Below are positions 33,266-43,318 of a DNA stretch of 64,000 nt, piece after piece. Positions within the stretch are counted from its first letter, which is position 1, and every line of letters starts with the position of its first letter. The notes under the pieces were generated by a model. That model had not been told where the DNA came from. It saw only the letters and a list, made by a program, of their open reading frames with translations, and did no database searches. The position numbers were made by a program, and so were the translations under genes. The DNA is from Diplonema papillatum (taxonomy: Eukaryota; Euglenozoa; Diplonemea; Diplonemida; Diplonemidae). The stretch is from assembly GCA_030068145.1 (NCBI GenBank), contig JAPJBO010000120.1:1-64000 (forward strand). The letters are read 5' to 3'.

Positions 33266-34135
33266 TTATGTGCTGGAAGCGGTGCATGAAGAGTGTTTCA
33301 TCTTCCGGTAGCCTTTTAAGGCCGTCAGTCGCTCCGTGGTCGTCGATCGATTTGTGTGCCTCGAGGAGGGTGTGCACGACCCAAAGCTCCGCTCGTCCGA
33401 GTCGACTGTCAACGATGAGAAAATCGATGGTGTTCTTCTATTTCGCTCAACATCTGAAACTGCGATTTCCGGCAACCTTTCATGTTCAGCTGCAGCTTCC
33501 TTCCTGACTGCAGCTGGTTTAAAATATGGTCGGATGGAAGTCTCGTGCTCGAGAACGCCTCGGTGGCCGTACTTCGGAAGCTTGTAGCTTCCTGTATAGA
33601 CCGGCATTTTCCTTCTCTCGGGAAATGCAGAGGAAGATGGAAAGATCTTCTCGTGGGCATAGAGCATCTTTCGTGCCTCTGCTGTATCGCGCACCGGGGT
33701 CCGTTCGATATTGTGTCGGGGCGGAAGTGAAAGGACGGAGCCTGGCTGAGGCACGGCAGGTGCCCGTTCCTCATGCTTGGTTTGGCGTTCCTCTCCTTGC
33801 TGGTGGAGGAGTTCCTTTTCTTGCTCGAAAGCGGCTTCCTTCGTCATCTGCAACTGCTTCCATCGCTCAAGCCGACCTTTCATGATTTGTTCCCTCTTGT
33901 ACTGCGCCGCTGCTTTTCGTAGCATCGCGTCACCTTCGACTCCAACTTCTTCAATGCCGCTTTTGCACCCGCCGGTAATAGGAATACATCCCCACGGTGG
34001 GTCCGGCGCCATCAAAGGCAAACGTGTTTTTTTTTCGTTTTTAGGTGTCACCCGAAAATGGCTCCTGTGCAACTTGTCCTCTATTGCTGAGAGACTAGAA
34101 TGTAGCGTTGGTTGTACATTTTCGGTGTGTGCCAA
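33266..34135 (-). CDS. Hypothetical basic protein (about 250-289 aa)
   Basis: An open frame of 289 codons without an ATG at its upstream end. The first internal ATG is at 34015 (MAPDPPWGC). The upstream codons look coding (AIEDKLHRSHFRVTPKNEKK) and an acceptor-like CTGTTCAG lies near 34142, so a short upstream exon is likely but not found. The middle is helical and charged (REQIMKGRLERWKQLQMTKE). The C-terminal half is disordered, Ser/Arg-rich. No family recognised. Confidence 0.5.
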   Translation of the reverse strand: MAHTENVQPTLHSSLSAIEDKLHRSHFRVTPKNEKKTRLPLMAPDPPWGCIPITGGCKSGIEEVGVEGDAMLRKAAAQYKREQIMKGRLERWKQLQMTKEAAFEQEKELLHQQGEERQTKHEERAPAVPQPGSVLSLPPRHNIERTPVRDTAEARKMLYAHEKIFPSSSAFPERRKMPVYTGSYKLPKYGHRGVLEHETSIRPYFKPAAVRKEAAAEHERLPEIAVSDVERNRRTPSIFSSLTVDSDERSFGSCTPSSRHTNRSTTTERLTALKGYRKMKHSSCTASST

Positions 34136-34285
34136 GTGAATGCTGAACAGAATCGCTTCGTGCGGGTGCGCTGAAGGTGGCGCAACTCATGAAAGCAAAT
34201 GGTGAAATAATCCGACACACTGTGCCCCACTGAGGGAGGGAGACGCAAGTGTTGCTAGTAACTTGCGATTGCATGGGCTGACAAG

Positions 34286-37200
34286 CTAGTGGCTGAGGAC
34301 CTGCTGTACTTGTTTTCCGTATTTTGTCCGCATTTCGTGGAGGTAGTCCCAGTGGCGCGAGACGCTGAAGGCGTCGGATTGCTTGTTAACGATGGGTGTG
34401 ACGACAAAAAAAGTACCTAGTGTACCTGAATGTACAGCGGCTTCGTGAAAAATGAGTCCTTTCATGTGGGCCAAGCATGCAACAACGATGTACACCACCA
34501 AGTCGGGTCCGTGAAGTAGTGTTGCTGCAATGCTGGCCACAAGCTCGTTCCAATCCATAAAATTGAGGAATGCTTGACGAATCCAAGTGTTGACCACAAA
34601 AAATGGGGACACACTGTGATCGATGAGGACGCTGTGAAGATTGCAGTGTTCTCGTGACAGAACGTATTCAACTCCAGCGGACAACTTCAAAGCACCGGCG
34701 GGATCACAATTGAAATACTGCAAGCGTGGGTGCTTCGCAATGCCTAAGTTGGCGGGTCCCCCTCCGAGTAGGTACAGAACAACTACGAGCCAATCGACTT
34801 GCGGCAAGCACTGAGCCAGTGACTTCACATGGATATCCTCGTTACACTTGTCGAGGAGGCCTAGGGCAATGCCGTATCGAGTTGCCATGCTTGCTGCTGT
34901 CAATGAAAGATTCGAAGGCTCTACAGCTAATGTGCTGTGGGGAGTCGAGAACCCTGTGGTTGTTTCCACAAACTGAAGGATCAAAACGAAGATGTTGCGC
35001 GCGCACACAGCAACGCCATGTGCCAGTAAGGGCCGACCGGTGGCATCTCCGTCCGAGGGTCTGGCAGTGGAATCTGAGATAACACGCAAGGCATGGCCAA
35101 AAATATCGACGACGCCTTCAAACCATTCCTGTCGCGACTCGCTCATTCCGGCAGTCTTCGCTGTAGTGGCGCTGGCAATCGCACTCTTCAAGGAAGGCAC
35201 TACTGAAGCCAGCCTAATTTGCACCGCACTTGCTAGATTCGATCCCAGGGTCCACAGCGCTGGATGGTCAACCACTAACTTTGGCTGGTTTTCGGTGGCA
35301 TACACCCAGAAGGGTGGAAGACACGATGTGCCAGAGACAGTCGGGCGAAGCTTTTCTGGTTGCTCACCTTTGGGCCCCCCAGATTGCAAAAGTGAAGGCA
35401 CTGCACCATGGAACCCCGAAACATCATCATCTGTCATCACACCGCAGTGAGGCATGCACGTTTCACCAAGGCCACCGTGCAATACCTGGTCGAGATCTAT
35501 CGCGCCGGGATGTGTAAGGTACAAGAAAGGCCATCCGGTACAATCACTTCTACTGATAGCTCGCTCTGATGGTCCTCCAATAACTCCTATGCAGCATGCC
35601 GTCAGGTGACGCAACATGGACACAGGATGAATAGATGGGTCGTCTTGCAGGGCTCTCAAAAGTTGTGTTGGGTAATCGTACCGCGTGACGAGAACCACTG
35701 CAGGATCTAACAACTGGATGCATGCGCTGGCGATAATAGAAGCTTCCACCATTTCCACTTCTGCATCATAAGACAATCCAGATGCCACTCGCGTGATAAG
35801 TCCGTCGAGGAACAAGGAGGGGACGCCCTGCCGAATGTCAGTACGCCAGGTGTTAAACACAATACAAGATTCGCGAAGAAGCTTCCAATGCTGACGAGAG
35901 AACAGCTCTTGACACTCTGCGATTGAGGGAACGGCATGGTAACCGGATTCGCGCTGCCACATTTTGCGCTGAGCTGCTGGCTGTGCTAGCTGCGGCATTT
36001 GAAGTGCTTGCTGGAGAAAGACGTTCGACAGAGACAGTAGGACTAATGAATTACTTGACCGTTCCAAAAGGAAGCGGGCACAACATCTTCTGATGACCTT
36101 CTGAAAAAAGTCATTCTGAGAAAAAGCAGCAACCGCAGCAGTTGGTCCAGCAAAAGACAGGCTGCGTAAAGTTGCATCCAGTAGATGAAGGCTGAAGTCG
36201 TGTTGCTCGCTAAACTCGGAGGGCCTTGCGATCGGGCCGTGCGACTGTAGAGATGCCAGAACGCTCGGAATGCAACCAGGGACAGTGGGTGTTCCCAGCA
36301 GCGTCGCCACGATAGCATTTGGTCCATCTGGTCCACTCACACTGCTCAATGGGGAGCACAGGAGGTCTCCAGCTAACTCTACAGTAGCTCGTACGAGAGT
36401 ATTGATAAGTGGATCACTGCTCGCATCGCTTTGCTTTGCGAACCAAACAAGCAACAGCGAAACAAATCGGGTAATAGCGATCAATATGCTGTCACTGGTG
36501 TTCGGGATGGTGCGCAATAGCAGGCATCGTCCGTATTCACACGCTGCCAAGTCTCGTACAAAGCCCACTTGAGCTATCAAATTTTGCAAGAAGCAGCCTG
36601 CAGGATTACAGATCCACAGAAATGCTAGTTCCCGAAGGGTTTCTGCAACATCCCCGGAGGCAAGGTCAATCAATGGTAGCAAATAGTTGACTGCCAGCAG
36701 GCCAGCCACCTCCGGATCGAATTCGCACGCCGGCGACAAAAGCACCGATGAGATGCACGAGTGAGCGGCGGCAACAAGGTTGCTTGCGAAAGAGTTGTCT
36801 GTCTGTTTATTTGGAGCGGAGGTATCCGTGCGCCCGTAGTAGATTCCCTTCAAAACATGAAGGATAAGACCTTGCATGGCAGTGCTCGCCACAAGGTGTT
36901 CATCAGCGAGTAAGAGAGAAGTGTCAGAGGAGTCAGTGGCGAACATATGGAGTGGAACTAGCGCTGTTGCTTGTCGCGTTAATAGAAGAGGAAATCGAGC
37001 ACGCCCTTCTTGGTAAACGAGTGTAAATGCGACAATGTGAAGGCAGAAGAGTAATGTGTAAGTGTCGTCGGCAGCAGTCGTTTGCGACTGCATCGAGCCC
37101 GCGTTGGTAAAGTCGTTTTGTTGCGCCCGATTCGACGGTGGGAGAATATCCGGGCCAAAGAGCGGCGCATTTTGTCGCACATTGCCGATGTCGTTGATGT

Positions 37201-38914
37201 GGCTGAGTCGAGTCATGTCTACGACAGATTTTGGAAGCGACTGCCCCGCGGAGGCCTGCCTGCGCCCATACGCGCTTTTCAGCAGCTGTCGTCTTGTTTG
37301 GGGCTCCAGACCGCCCAATGGCGCTTCTTCTCGGCCAATGTTCTCGCAAAATGCCACCTGTGCGCACACATGCAGAAACTGGCTGTGGGCTGTCAGCCCG
37401 CTGCATCGAGGCTCGCCACTTGCAGTACACCGCGCGCGACTTGAACATTTTTCACCAGAAGCTGCGCAGATGCATTCTCGCGGGCGAGCACTTTTCATAA
37501 ATAACTCGTACCACGTGGCGCACGGATCTACAGCTGCCATCAACTCGAGTGCATTTCGTTGCGCAAGAACACTGAATAACGCATCAAAGACGTCACTAAG
37601 TGTTTCCAGATATGCCCAGCAGCCTTCGAGCAAGTACAAGCATCGGAGTAGAAAGCGAAAGATGCATGTGAGCAACGCCTTGCGTTTGCCCTCGTCGCGA
37701 AGCAGTCCATCTTCACCACCATGAGAGGTATTGTTTGCTTCTTGTAAAAGCGGATGCAACACGCGGCAGGTGGAGATGACAACCTCGGCAAGTTGCCACC
37801 CTTCCATGACTTTTGCAAGCTCGATAAGAGCTTCAAGTGCACTGAAGGCCACCTCCTGGTTCCCGTCCTTCAAAGTCGACACGATGTTCTCCCGAACTGT
37901 AGGCCAGTGCTCTGTATCTGTGGCAGCCGATGCCAGGCATGCCAAAACCTGCAGATTGTGTAGCTTCTCTGCGTCGCGGCCCGCGTGACTCAATCCTGTG
38001 CGCGTTTGGGCCTTGTACTTACGCGCCAATGCGCTTCAAAAAGGGAGGTGAAGGTAGTCCTCTCCAGCTAGCTGCAGAATATCGTTCCAAATACCTTGCA
38101 TTCTAAACAACGCTCAAAACAACGGTGTGCAACGCGGTAGGCTGTCGTGTGTGTGAAGTGAGAGATGAATGCAAGTACCTTCGTCGTCGGAAATCACTTC
38201 AGATGATGATTGATCGTGGAACCGGACTTCGACGCTGACGCCACACAATCGTCGAGCCATACGGAGCACATCACTTGGCAAATCTTGCCGACTTCCAAGA
38301 CAATTGAAGCCATCGGTGTCCAGCTCCGCATCAAAGTGTGGGTCAGGAGACAGGTCGGCATCCCAGTCGCTTGATTCGGCACTTACAACAAAGAAATTGT
38401 CGGGATCAACGTTCATGCCACCGAACGAAAGAATTTGAGTTTCTGCGGGACGGGCGGCCGGCGGGCCACTGTAGACAGGAGGGAAAAGCAGGTACTCCTC
38501 TTCTGGCGGTTCCACGGTCGCAACACTCTTCTCGCGCATGTCCCCGTCTGCACAATTCGTGTGCGCCTGAACCAGAGTTCCATCGTCTTTCAGCTGTTCG
38601 ATGGCGCGCACCCCCTCATTGCGAACGACCTTTTTCAGTCGCAAGTAGCTTGGTGATTCTCGGATCTGTTTCTGCAAGATGTCATGAACCTCACTCGACA
38701 GCAGGTCATCCTCTGCACCTTCCTTCCCCTCATGAGTAAGACTCGACAAGAGCCGAGTCAAGCGGTTTTCTATGCGACGGACAAGCTCGTAGCTACTAAA
38801 GTCGGAATCCGTTTCACGCAATCGGTGCAGCTCAGTAACAATGGTATCCCTGCTGCCATGAAACGCGGGGCTGTTGCTCTGCTTCTGTTGCAGCCTGGCT
38901 ATCAGGTCCTCCAT
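34286..38914 (-). CDS. TBC1D32 / Broad-minded-like ciliary protein
   Basis: Two exons, 38914-38179 and 37995-34286, phase 1 (GTACTT donor, GCACAG acceptor, 183-bp intron), 1481 residues. Alternatively the frame could read straight from an acceptor at about 38064 but would meet one TGA; the larger intron avoids it. The protein is alpha-helical throughout, with armadillo/HEAT-like segments (VAFSALEALIELAKVMEGWQ) and no membrane anchor. The C-terminal 180 residues (CLPQVDWLVVVLYLLGGGPA; FLNFMDWNELVASIAATLLH; GPDLVVYIVVACLAHMKGLI) match the pattern of the Broad-minded C-terminus, a degenerate TBC domain lacking catalytic Arg/Gln. TBC1D32 works with CCRK in cilium assembly and Hedgehog signalling in animals. 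The assignment is from remembered pattern; another HEAT-repeat protein is possible. Confidence 0.6.
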
Positions 38915-39419
38915 AAGTAGCCCCCCCACATTTCCACTCTGTTGGTGGAGTAATTGGTGTGTTGAGACGCTGACGACACCGTAGAGTCTCGGCAGTGCTA
39001 CGTCGGCCGTTCACCATGTGGCAGCCAATTGGCCTCAGATGTGTCCTCCTCAGAAGGAAACCCACCTTGGCATTTTCTTCAGCGAGCTTTTCCGGAGCAG
39101 ATGGTTGGTACACAGCGTGCACCCAATGTCGGCACCGCTCGACAACATCTCTGTAGAACATACAGGGATGACTCTGCCCGTACGAAAGTGAGCTGAGAGC
39201 ATCACGAGGCGGAAACCTACGGTTTGGCAATCCCATCCAAACGCAATGCAGAAAATGTGTTCTTTGTGGAAGATATGGGTGACCACACGCGAATGCGCTT
39301 ACCATGATGCCCCCCTCTTGTTGCAGAGTGTCAAGAGCGTCAGCGACCCGGGTTGTCGACGACTCACGCGAAACCGCGTATCTGTTGCCAAGCATGCTCG
39401 CGACTTCATCGTGGGGCAA
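38832..39419 (-). CDS. Uncertain coding region, possible winged-helix C-terminal exon
   Basis: The frame is open for 195 codons but has no ATG at its start. The first part (EVASMLGNRYAVSRESSTTR; VADALDTLQQEGGIM) resembles a winged-helix such as the C-terminus of RPA32. A GTAAGC donor lies directly after GGIM (39302), an acceptor-like GTTTAG directly before (39420), and a GTGGGT donor after AEENAK (near 39063). The reading overlaps the TBC1D32-like start, so its last part is not coding. I cannot find the rest of the gene. The remaining interval to 39843 holds no other feature that I can support. Confidence 0.3.
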   Translation of the reverse strand: MPHDEVASMLGNRYAVSRESSTTRVADALDTLQQEGGIMVSAFACGHPYLPQRTHFLHCVWMGLPNRRFPPRDALSSLSYGQSHPCMFYRDVVERCRHWVHAVYQPSAPEKLAEENAKVGFLLRRTHLRPIGCHMVNGRRSTAETLRCRQRLNTPITPPTEWKCGGATYGGPDSQAATEAEQQPRVSWQQGYHCY

Positions 39420-39843
39420 CTAAACCTGGAACTATCTGTCTGTGTGACGACCCCACAATTGACCAACAACAGGTCAAATGGCTGGCTACCTGTGGTACCA
39501 GCCACCATACAACTCGGTATGGCTTAGAAAAAGTTTGCCTTCTGTCACAGATTGAAGCGAAAGACGAAATAACGGAGACAAGACACGCATGTACCGTGTG
39601 CAACAGAGGCAAGTGCCTCGTCGTAGAAGGGGCTTGCCTGCTCGTGAGACCGTTGCCGGGAAGCTAGCCTTTTCTTTGCTTTCACTGCGACTTGCGACAT
39701 CGCGCTCTATTGGAGTCCGCAGCTGGGTAGCAGAATCTTGAAGCTATGAAAGAAAACAATTAAACGCCTACAAAACGTTCACAGTGCGGAGAGTCGTTAT
39801 TTGTCACATTCAAAAAAGATCACGTCTCGAGCACAGTGAAGCA

Positions 39844-40407
39844 CTACTGAACCTTCAAGATCTCGATTTCGAAGTTGAGAGTCGCGCCAGGCGGAATACC
39901 CCACGCAGGAAAGCCGTTGGCGCCATAGCCTTCGTTTGCCGGAATCACGATGTTGCGCACCTGAACAAGTTTAGTAAGGGAATGCATTAGTGCTATCGTC
40001 CCTCGGTACTACTGACAGGGCCTTCAACTACCCTGAGCAGCGCATGAATAGGTTGTTAGTGAATTCATCTTCGCAACGAGGCTTCTTGGATCGCATCAAC
40101 AATGACACTTCATGTGCATGTTTTTTCGAAACATCTAATGTTGGATGCACACACGTACACAAAAATGCCATACCTCGCCGAGGTTCATTCCGAGGCAACC
40201 CTGATCCCACCCTTTGATAACACCACCAACTCCAGCTTTGTAAGTGAACGGCGACTGGCCAGCATCCTTTGTGCTCCAAAACTTCTTGTTCGTTTCCTTG
40301 ACGATGCCGGTGGCATGCACGGTCACGGTGTTCCCTTTCGAAACCTGTTGGCCAGACCCCTCCTTCAAAACCTGGTAGGTTGTAGCCAAACCGGGAATAG
40401 ATTGCAT
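39844..40407 (-). CDS. FKBP12-like peptidyl-prolyl isomerase
   Basis: Exons 40407-40174 and 39960-39844, phase 0, 116 residues. Donor GTATGG; acceptor TTGTTCAG with TTACTAAAC 11 bases upstream. Single FKBP domain with VTVHATGIV, GVIKGWDQGCLGMNLGEV and IPANEGYGANGFPAWGIPPG, closing LNFEIEILKV. The active-site Trp and the Tyr of EGYG are kept, but the first Tyr of the usual VHYTG is Ala and the Asp of KKFDSS is Trp (KKFWST). This variant is known from algal and protist FKBPs and may weaken FK506 binding. Cytosolic, no signal. The upstream ATG-less codons to 40539 are not used because MQSIPG fits the family start. Confidence 0.92.
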
Positions 40408-41185
40408 ATTTACTAGTATTCTTTTAATTGTGCTTCCTTTTAATTGTGGTCCTGTTAATTTTTGGGCTGACTTGAAAACTGGAACCCACAGATGGAAAGC
40501 AGCCGACGAGGAGGAACCTCGAGTCCCAGTCGTGTGCACTACGAAGGTACGAGAGTCTCGGAAACGTAATAGTAGTATGTGTCGTTCTAGTCCGGCAACA
40601 AGTCAGGGAGAAGAACGGAGCAGTCATTACAAACAAACGAATGACTTAAGGTAGCCGCTTGAGCGGCGCCGATCCGAGCGCACACAGCAGCAGTGACGCG
40701 TCGACAGTATTTGCGCTGCCGTCATGATCGACGGCAAGCTTGAGCGTGGTAGGTCGGCGCCGAACAAATGAGTTAGTCGATGTACTTCAGCGCGTTCACC
40801 TTCCGTCTACGTCGCGCAGCCTACGTGGCCTCACGCTTCCGGGGTCTTCCTGATCCGGTCCCACGCCTTCATGCCCTTCCGCGTCTTTCGCGGCGGCCGC
40901 TCAGTCTTTAGCCTGGTAGCTTCCACCGCCCACCAAGCTGCGATCTCGGAAACAAAAAAAAAAAGGGGGAAATCCCCCTTTCAGTGCACCCGTCCTTCGA
41001 GGGTAGTAAAAAAAATGGAGTGGGCTAGCTTCTCGAAAGGTTCTTCATTGCACTGAATATGAAAAACAACGCGGCGAGGGACCATGTTTTGGAAACGTTG
41101 TTGCAAATTCAGGATCGTGTGCTAAAATGCGAACTTCCACTCTCAAAAGGTAGTATGAGTGGGTTTCCGAAGGTCAGCACGCTCG

Positions 41186-41246
41186 TTCGTGGTGCAATTA
41201 CGCGAAAGGCACAATGAAAAAGAGCATCTTGTTTTTGCACCACGAA
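41186..41246 (+). repeat. 12-bp inverted repeat with 37-nt loop
   Basis: TTCGTGGTGCAA at 41186-41197 and its exact complement TTGCACCACGAA at 41235-41246. Confidence 0.8.
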
Positions 41247-41440
41247 GTCGCTCAGGCCGACACTCGGGTACGAACACAAATATATATATAGCACATAACG
41301 TTAGTAGCTTCCTCTAGAAGCGGACCTAACTACTGCGCATTGCTTGCCCAAACCCAATGAACAACTGCCACCCATTGATCTAACAGCCACAATGTCTGGC
41401 TTGTGTTCATGGTGCACAAATTGAAGCTCAAGCACTCATA

Positions 41441-41510
41441 TCAAAACCGCGCTTCAATGCACACCTGTTAGCTGTTAGCCTAACAGGTGTGCATTGAAGC
41501 ACGGTTTTGA
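41441..41510 (+). repeat. 70-bp foldback with 32-bp arms
   Basis: Left arm 41441-41472 begins TCAAAACCGCGCTTCAATGC; right arm 41479-41510 is its complement apart from about two mismatches, and the loop is about six bases. The arms are too long for chance. It may be a foldback element or the precursor of a small hairpin RNA. Confidence 0.9.
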
Positions 41511-41936
41511 CAATGTATTACTTTTCTGCTCGAAGTAACCTGGTGGCGGAGAAAGTGGGGAGAGGGAAGTCCGGCAACAGAGTGGACAACTGTTAGAAAA
41601 CAGCTGAGTCACAGAGCCTAGCACCTTCCTGCCGCTGCACTCCGTATCAGAACAGCTGAGTGTGAGCTACTCTGCGTCTTCAAGCATCCATTCCAGACCG
41701 GGAATCCGGTGGATCGCTTAGCGGCATAATGAAACTCTGTGGGTGTTTGCTTCTATCGTAATACTGCAGGGAATAGTCTTCATCTCTTGGTTTCGTGCTG
41801 TTCACACTGAAGCACATTTTGCCAGAAATGCCAGGAGGGATGGGCATTGCTTTTTTCGACAGAGGCTAACATCCCGGAAGCAACAGCTACAAAAATGTCA
41901 CCTTGTTCTTGAACGCCCGGCATTATAAACCCAGTG

Positions 41937-42827
41937 TTACCTGTGCTTCGTGTACTTTTTCCACTTTGTCTGACAAATGCATACCCAGAGAGCTGTTTTA
42001 CAGAACGTGAGCAGCGTGCAGAAGAGAAACCAGAAGACCGAAAAGAGCCGCGCCATCAGCGGCTTCGATGTGTCTTCCACAATGCGGCGGGTACCATCAA
42101 CTATGTAGCCCAAGGAGGGGTGCCTGTGGTAGGCAGTTATCTTCGCCTCGTGCGTTGCCTTTTCAGCCAGAAGACGCATGTCGGATTCAAGCTTCCTGGT
42201 CATTTCTGGAACATCCGCTGATGAAGAGTAGTCGAGAAGTTTCGCGTTGACAAGATCGATGCACGACGGTAGGTCCTGATGAATCCACACCAACTTCTTC
42301 TTCGTGTCGTCGCTAAGCTTTTGATATGTTTTGTCCTTACTCGCTATGAGGTTGTACAACTGCGTGTTGCACCAATCACTGAGCTGCCGAATTTGATTAT
42401 TGACCAGCAGTTGTGCACTGGCGTGAGCGTCGGTCGCTCCTTCTTGAGCGATTAGTGCGATGCCAGCCACTTGGTTGCAGAGCATGTTCACCAGCTTGTT
42501 GTAGAGGGAGACAATGTGTTTTGCCAGGGGCAGGTTATCTTTGTACTCGACACCGAGGCGAAGGAGGCTGTCACCGACGCCCGAAATCATATTCCCGAGG
42601 TCTCGACGTCGTTCAGAAAGTTGTGAAAATATGTTGAGGAACGATGTTGTTTGCCCGTCAGACCCCACGTTGCTCATGCCTTGCACCATTTCCACCTTAC
42701 GCAGGAGGTCTTCTATCTGTTTACTGTACTGCTCGATCTTAAGAATTTCGTCCTCCACGTTTTGTACTTCTTGTGGAAGCGGCGGTTCAAGGGGGTCAGT
42801 GGCTTCTTCCTTATCGTTCTGCGCCAT
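41937..42827 (-). CDS. Coiled-coil protein with C-terminal membrane anchor, unknown
   Basis: 296 residues from the ATG at 42827 (MAQNDKEEATDPLEPPLPQE). Helical and charged, with heptad-like stretches (VEDEILKIEQYSKQIEDLLR) and a hydrophobic end (LFSVFWFLFCTLLTFCKTAL) followed by a short basic tail (KWKKYTKHR): a tail-anchor layout with the bulk in the cytosol. No SNARE zero-layer pattern is clear. I do not recognise the family. It lies downstream of the polytopic membrane gene on the same strand. Confidence 0.65.
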   Translation of the reverse strand: MAQNDKEEATDPLEPPLPQEVQNVEDEILKIEQYSKQIEDLLRKVEMVQGMSNVGSDGQTTSFLNIFSQLSERRRDLGNMISGVGDSLLRLGVEYKDNLPLAKHIVSLYNKLVNMLCNQVAGIALIAQEGATDAHASAQLLVNNQIRQLSDWCNTQLYNLIASKDKTYQKLSDDTKKKLVWIHQDLPSCIDLVNAKLLDYSSSADVPEMTRKLESDMRLLAEKATHEAKITAYHRHPSLGYIVDGTRRIVEDTSKPLMARLFSVFWFLFCTLLTFCKTALWVCICQTKWKKYTKHR

Positions 42828-43318
42828 CTTCCCACCCCCCGTGTGGATCCCACTTCCAAATAACAAGCCTAATGACAGAGGAATGATTCTCTCAACCGCA
42901 TTGCTTCAGGCAGATGAGCGCAATGGCACACTACCCTCTCTGCAGGAGTCTTCAGTGATGCGCTAGGCCAAGGTTCAATGATGCTGTGGTGGGTTGCCAC
43001 GAGCAGAGCTTGTCGCTGTGGCACCGCTTTGCTTTCATGTAGGAAGCTTACCCCAGGTGCATCCTTGTGCTCCACAGCTGGCGCATCTCATCCCGGAACC
43101 GTCCTCTGTGGCCCGTCAATACAGCTTGCAAACACTGGCATTCCGGTAGAAAACTTGAAAAACGCGCCAGAAACCGAACTGGTCTGCTGAATCGGGCACA
43201 TCGCGAGCAAGACCGGTAAGTACGGATTGTGTGACCGAAGGGCCAGGCAAGAATAGAGACAGCGAGTGCTTGCCTGTGTTTTTATTTCTGCGGTGACAGC
43301 GGCAGCTGCACCACGAGC
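42828..43318. other. Intergenic between two membrane-protein genes
   Basis: No supported gene; short minus readings without domains. Confidence 0.5.

Larger units (their letters stand above)
40408..41936. other. FKBP12 upstream interval
   Basis: About 1.5 kb without a supported gene. It holds two inverted repeats (described separately), an A run at 40951-40963 followed by a GGGGGAAATCCCCC palindrome, and a TATATATATA stretch at 41280-41290. Confidence 0.6.
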
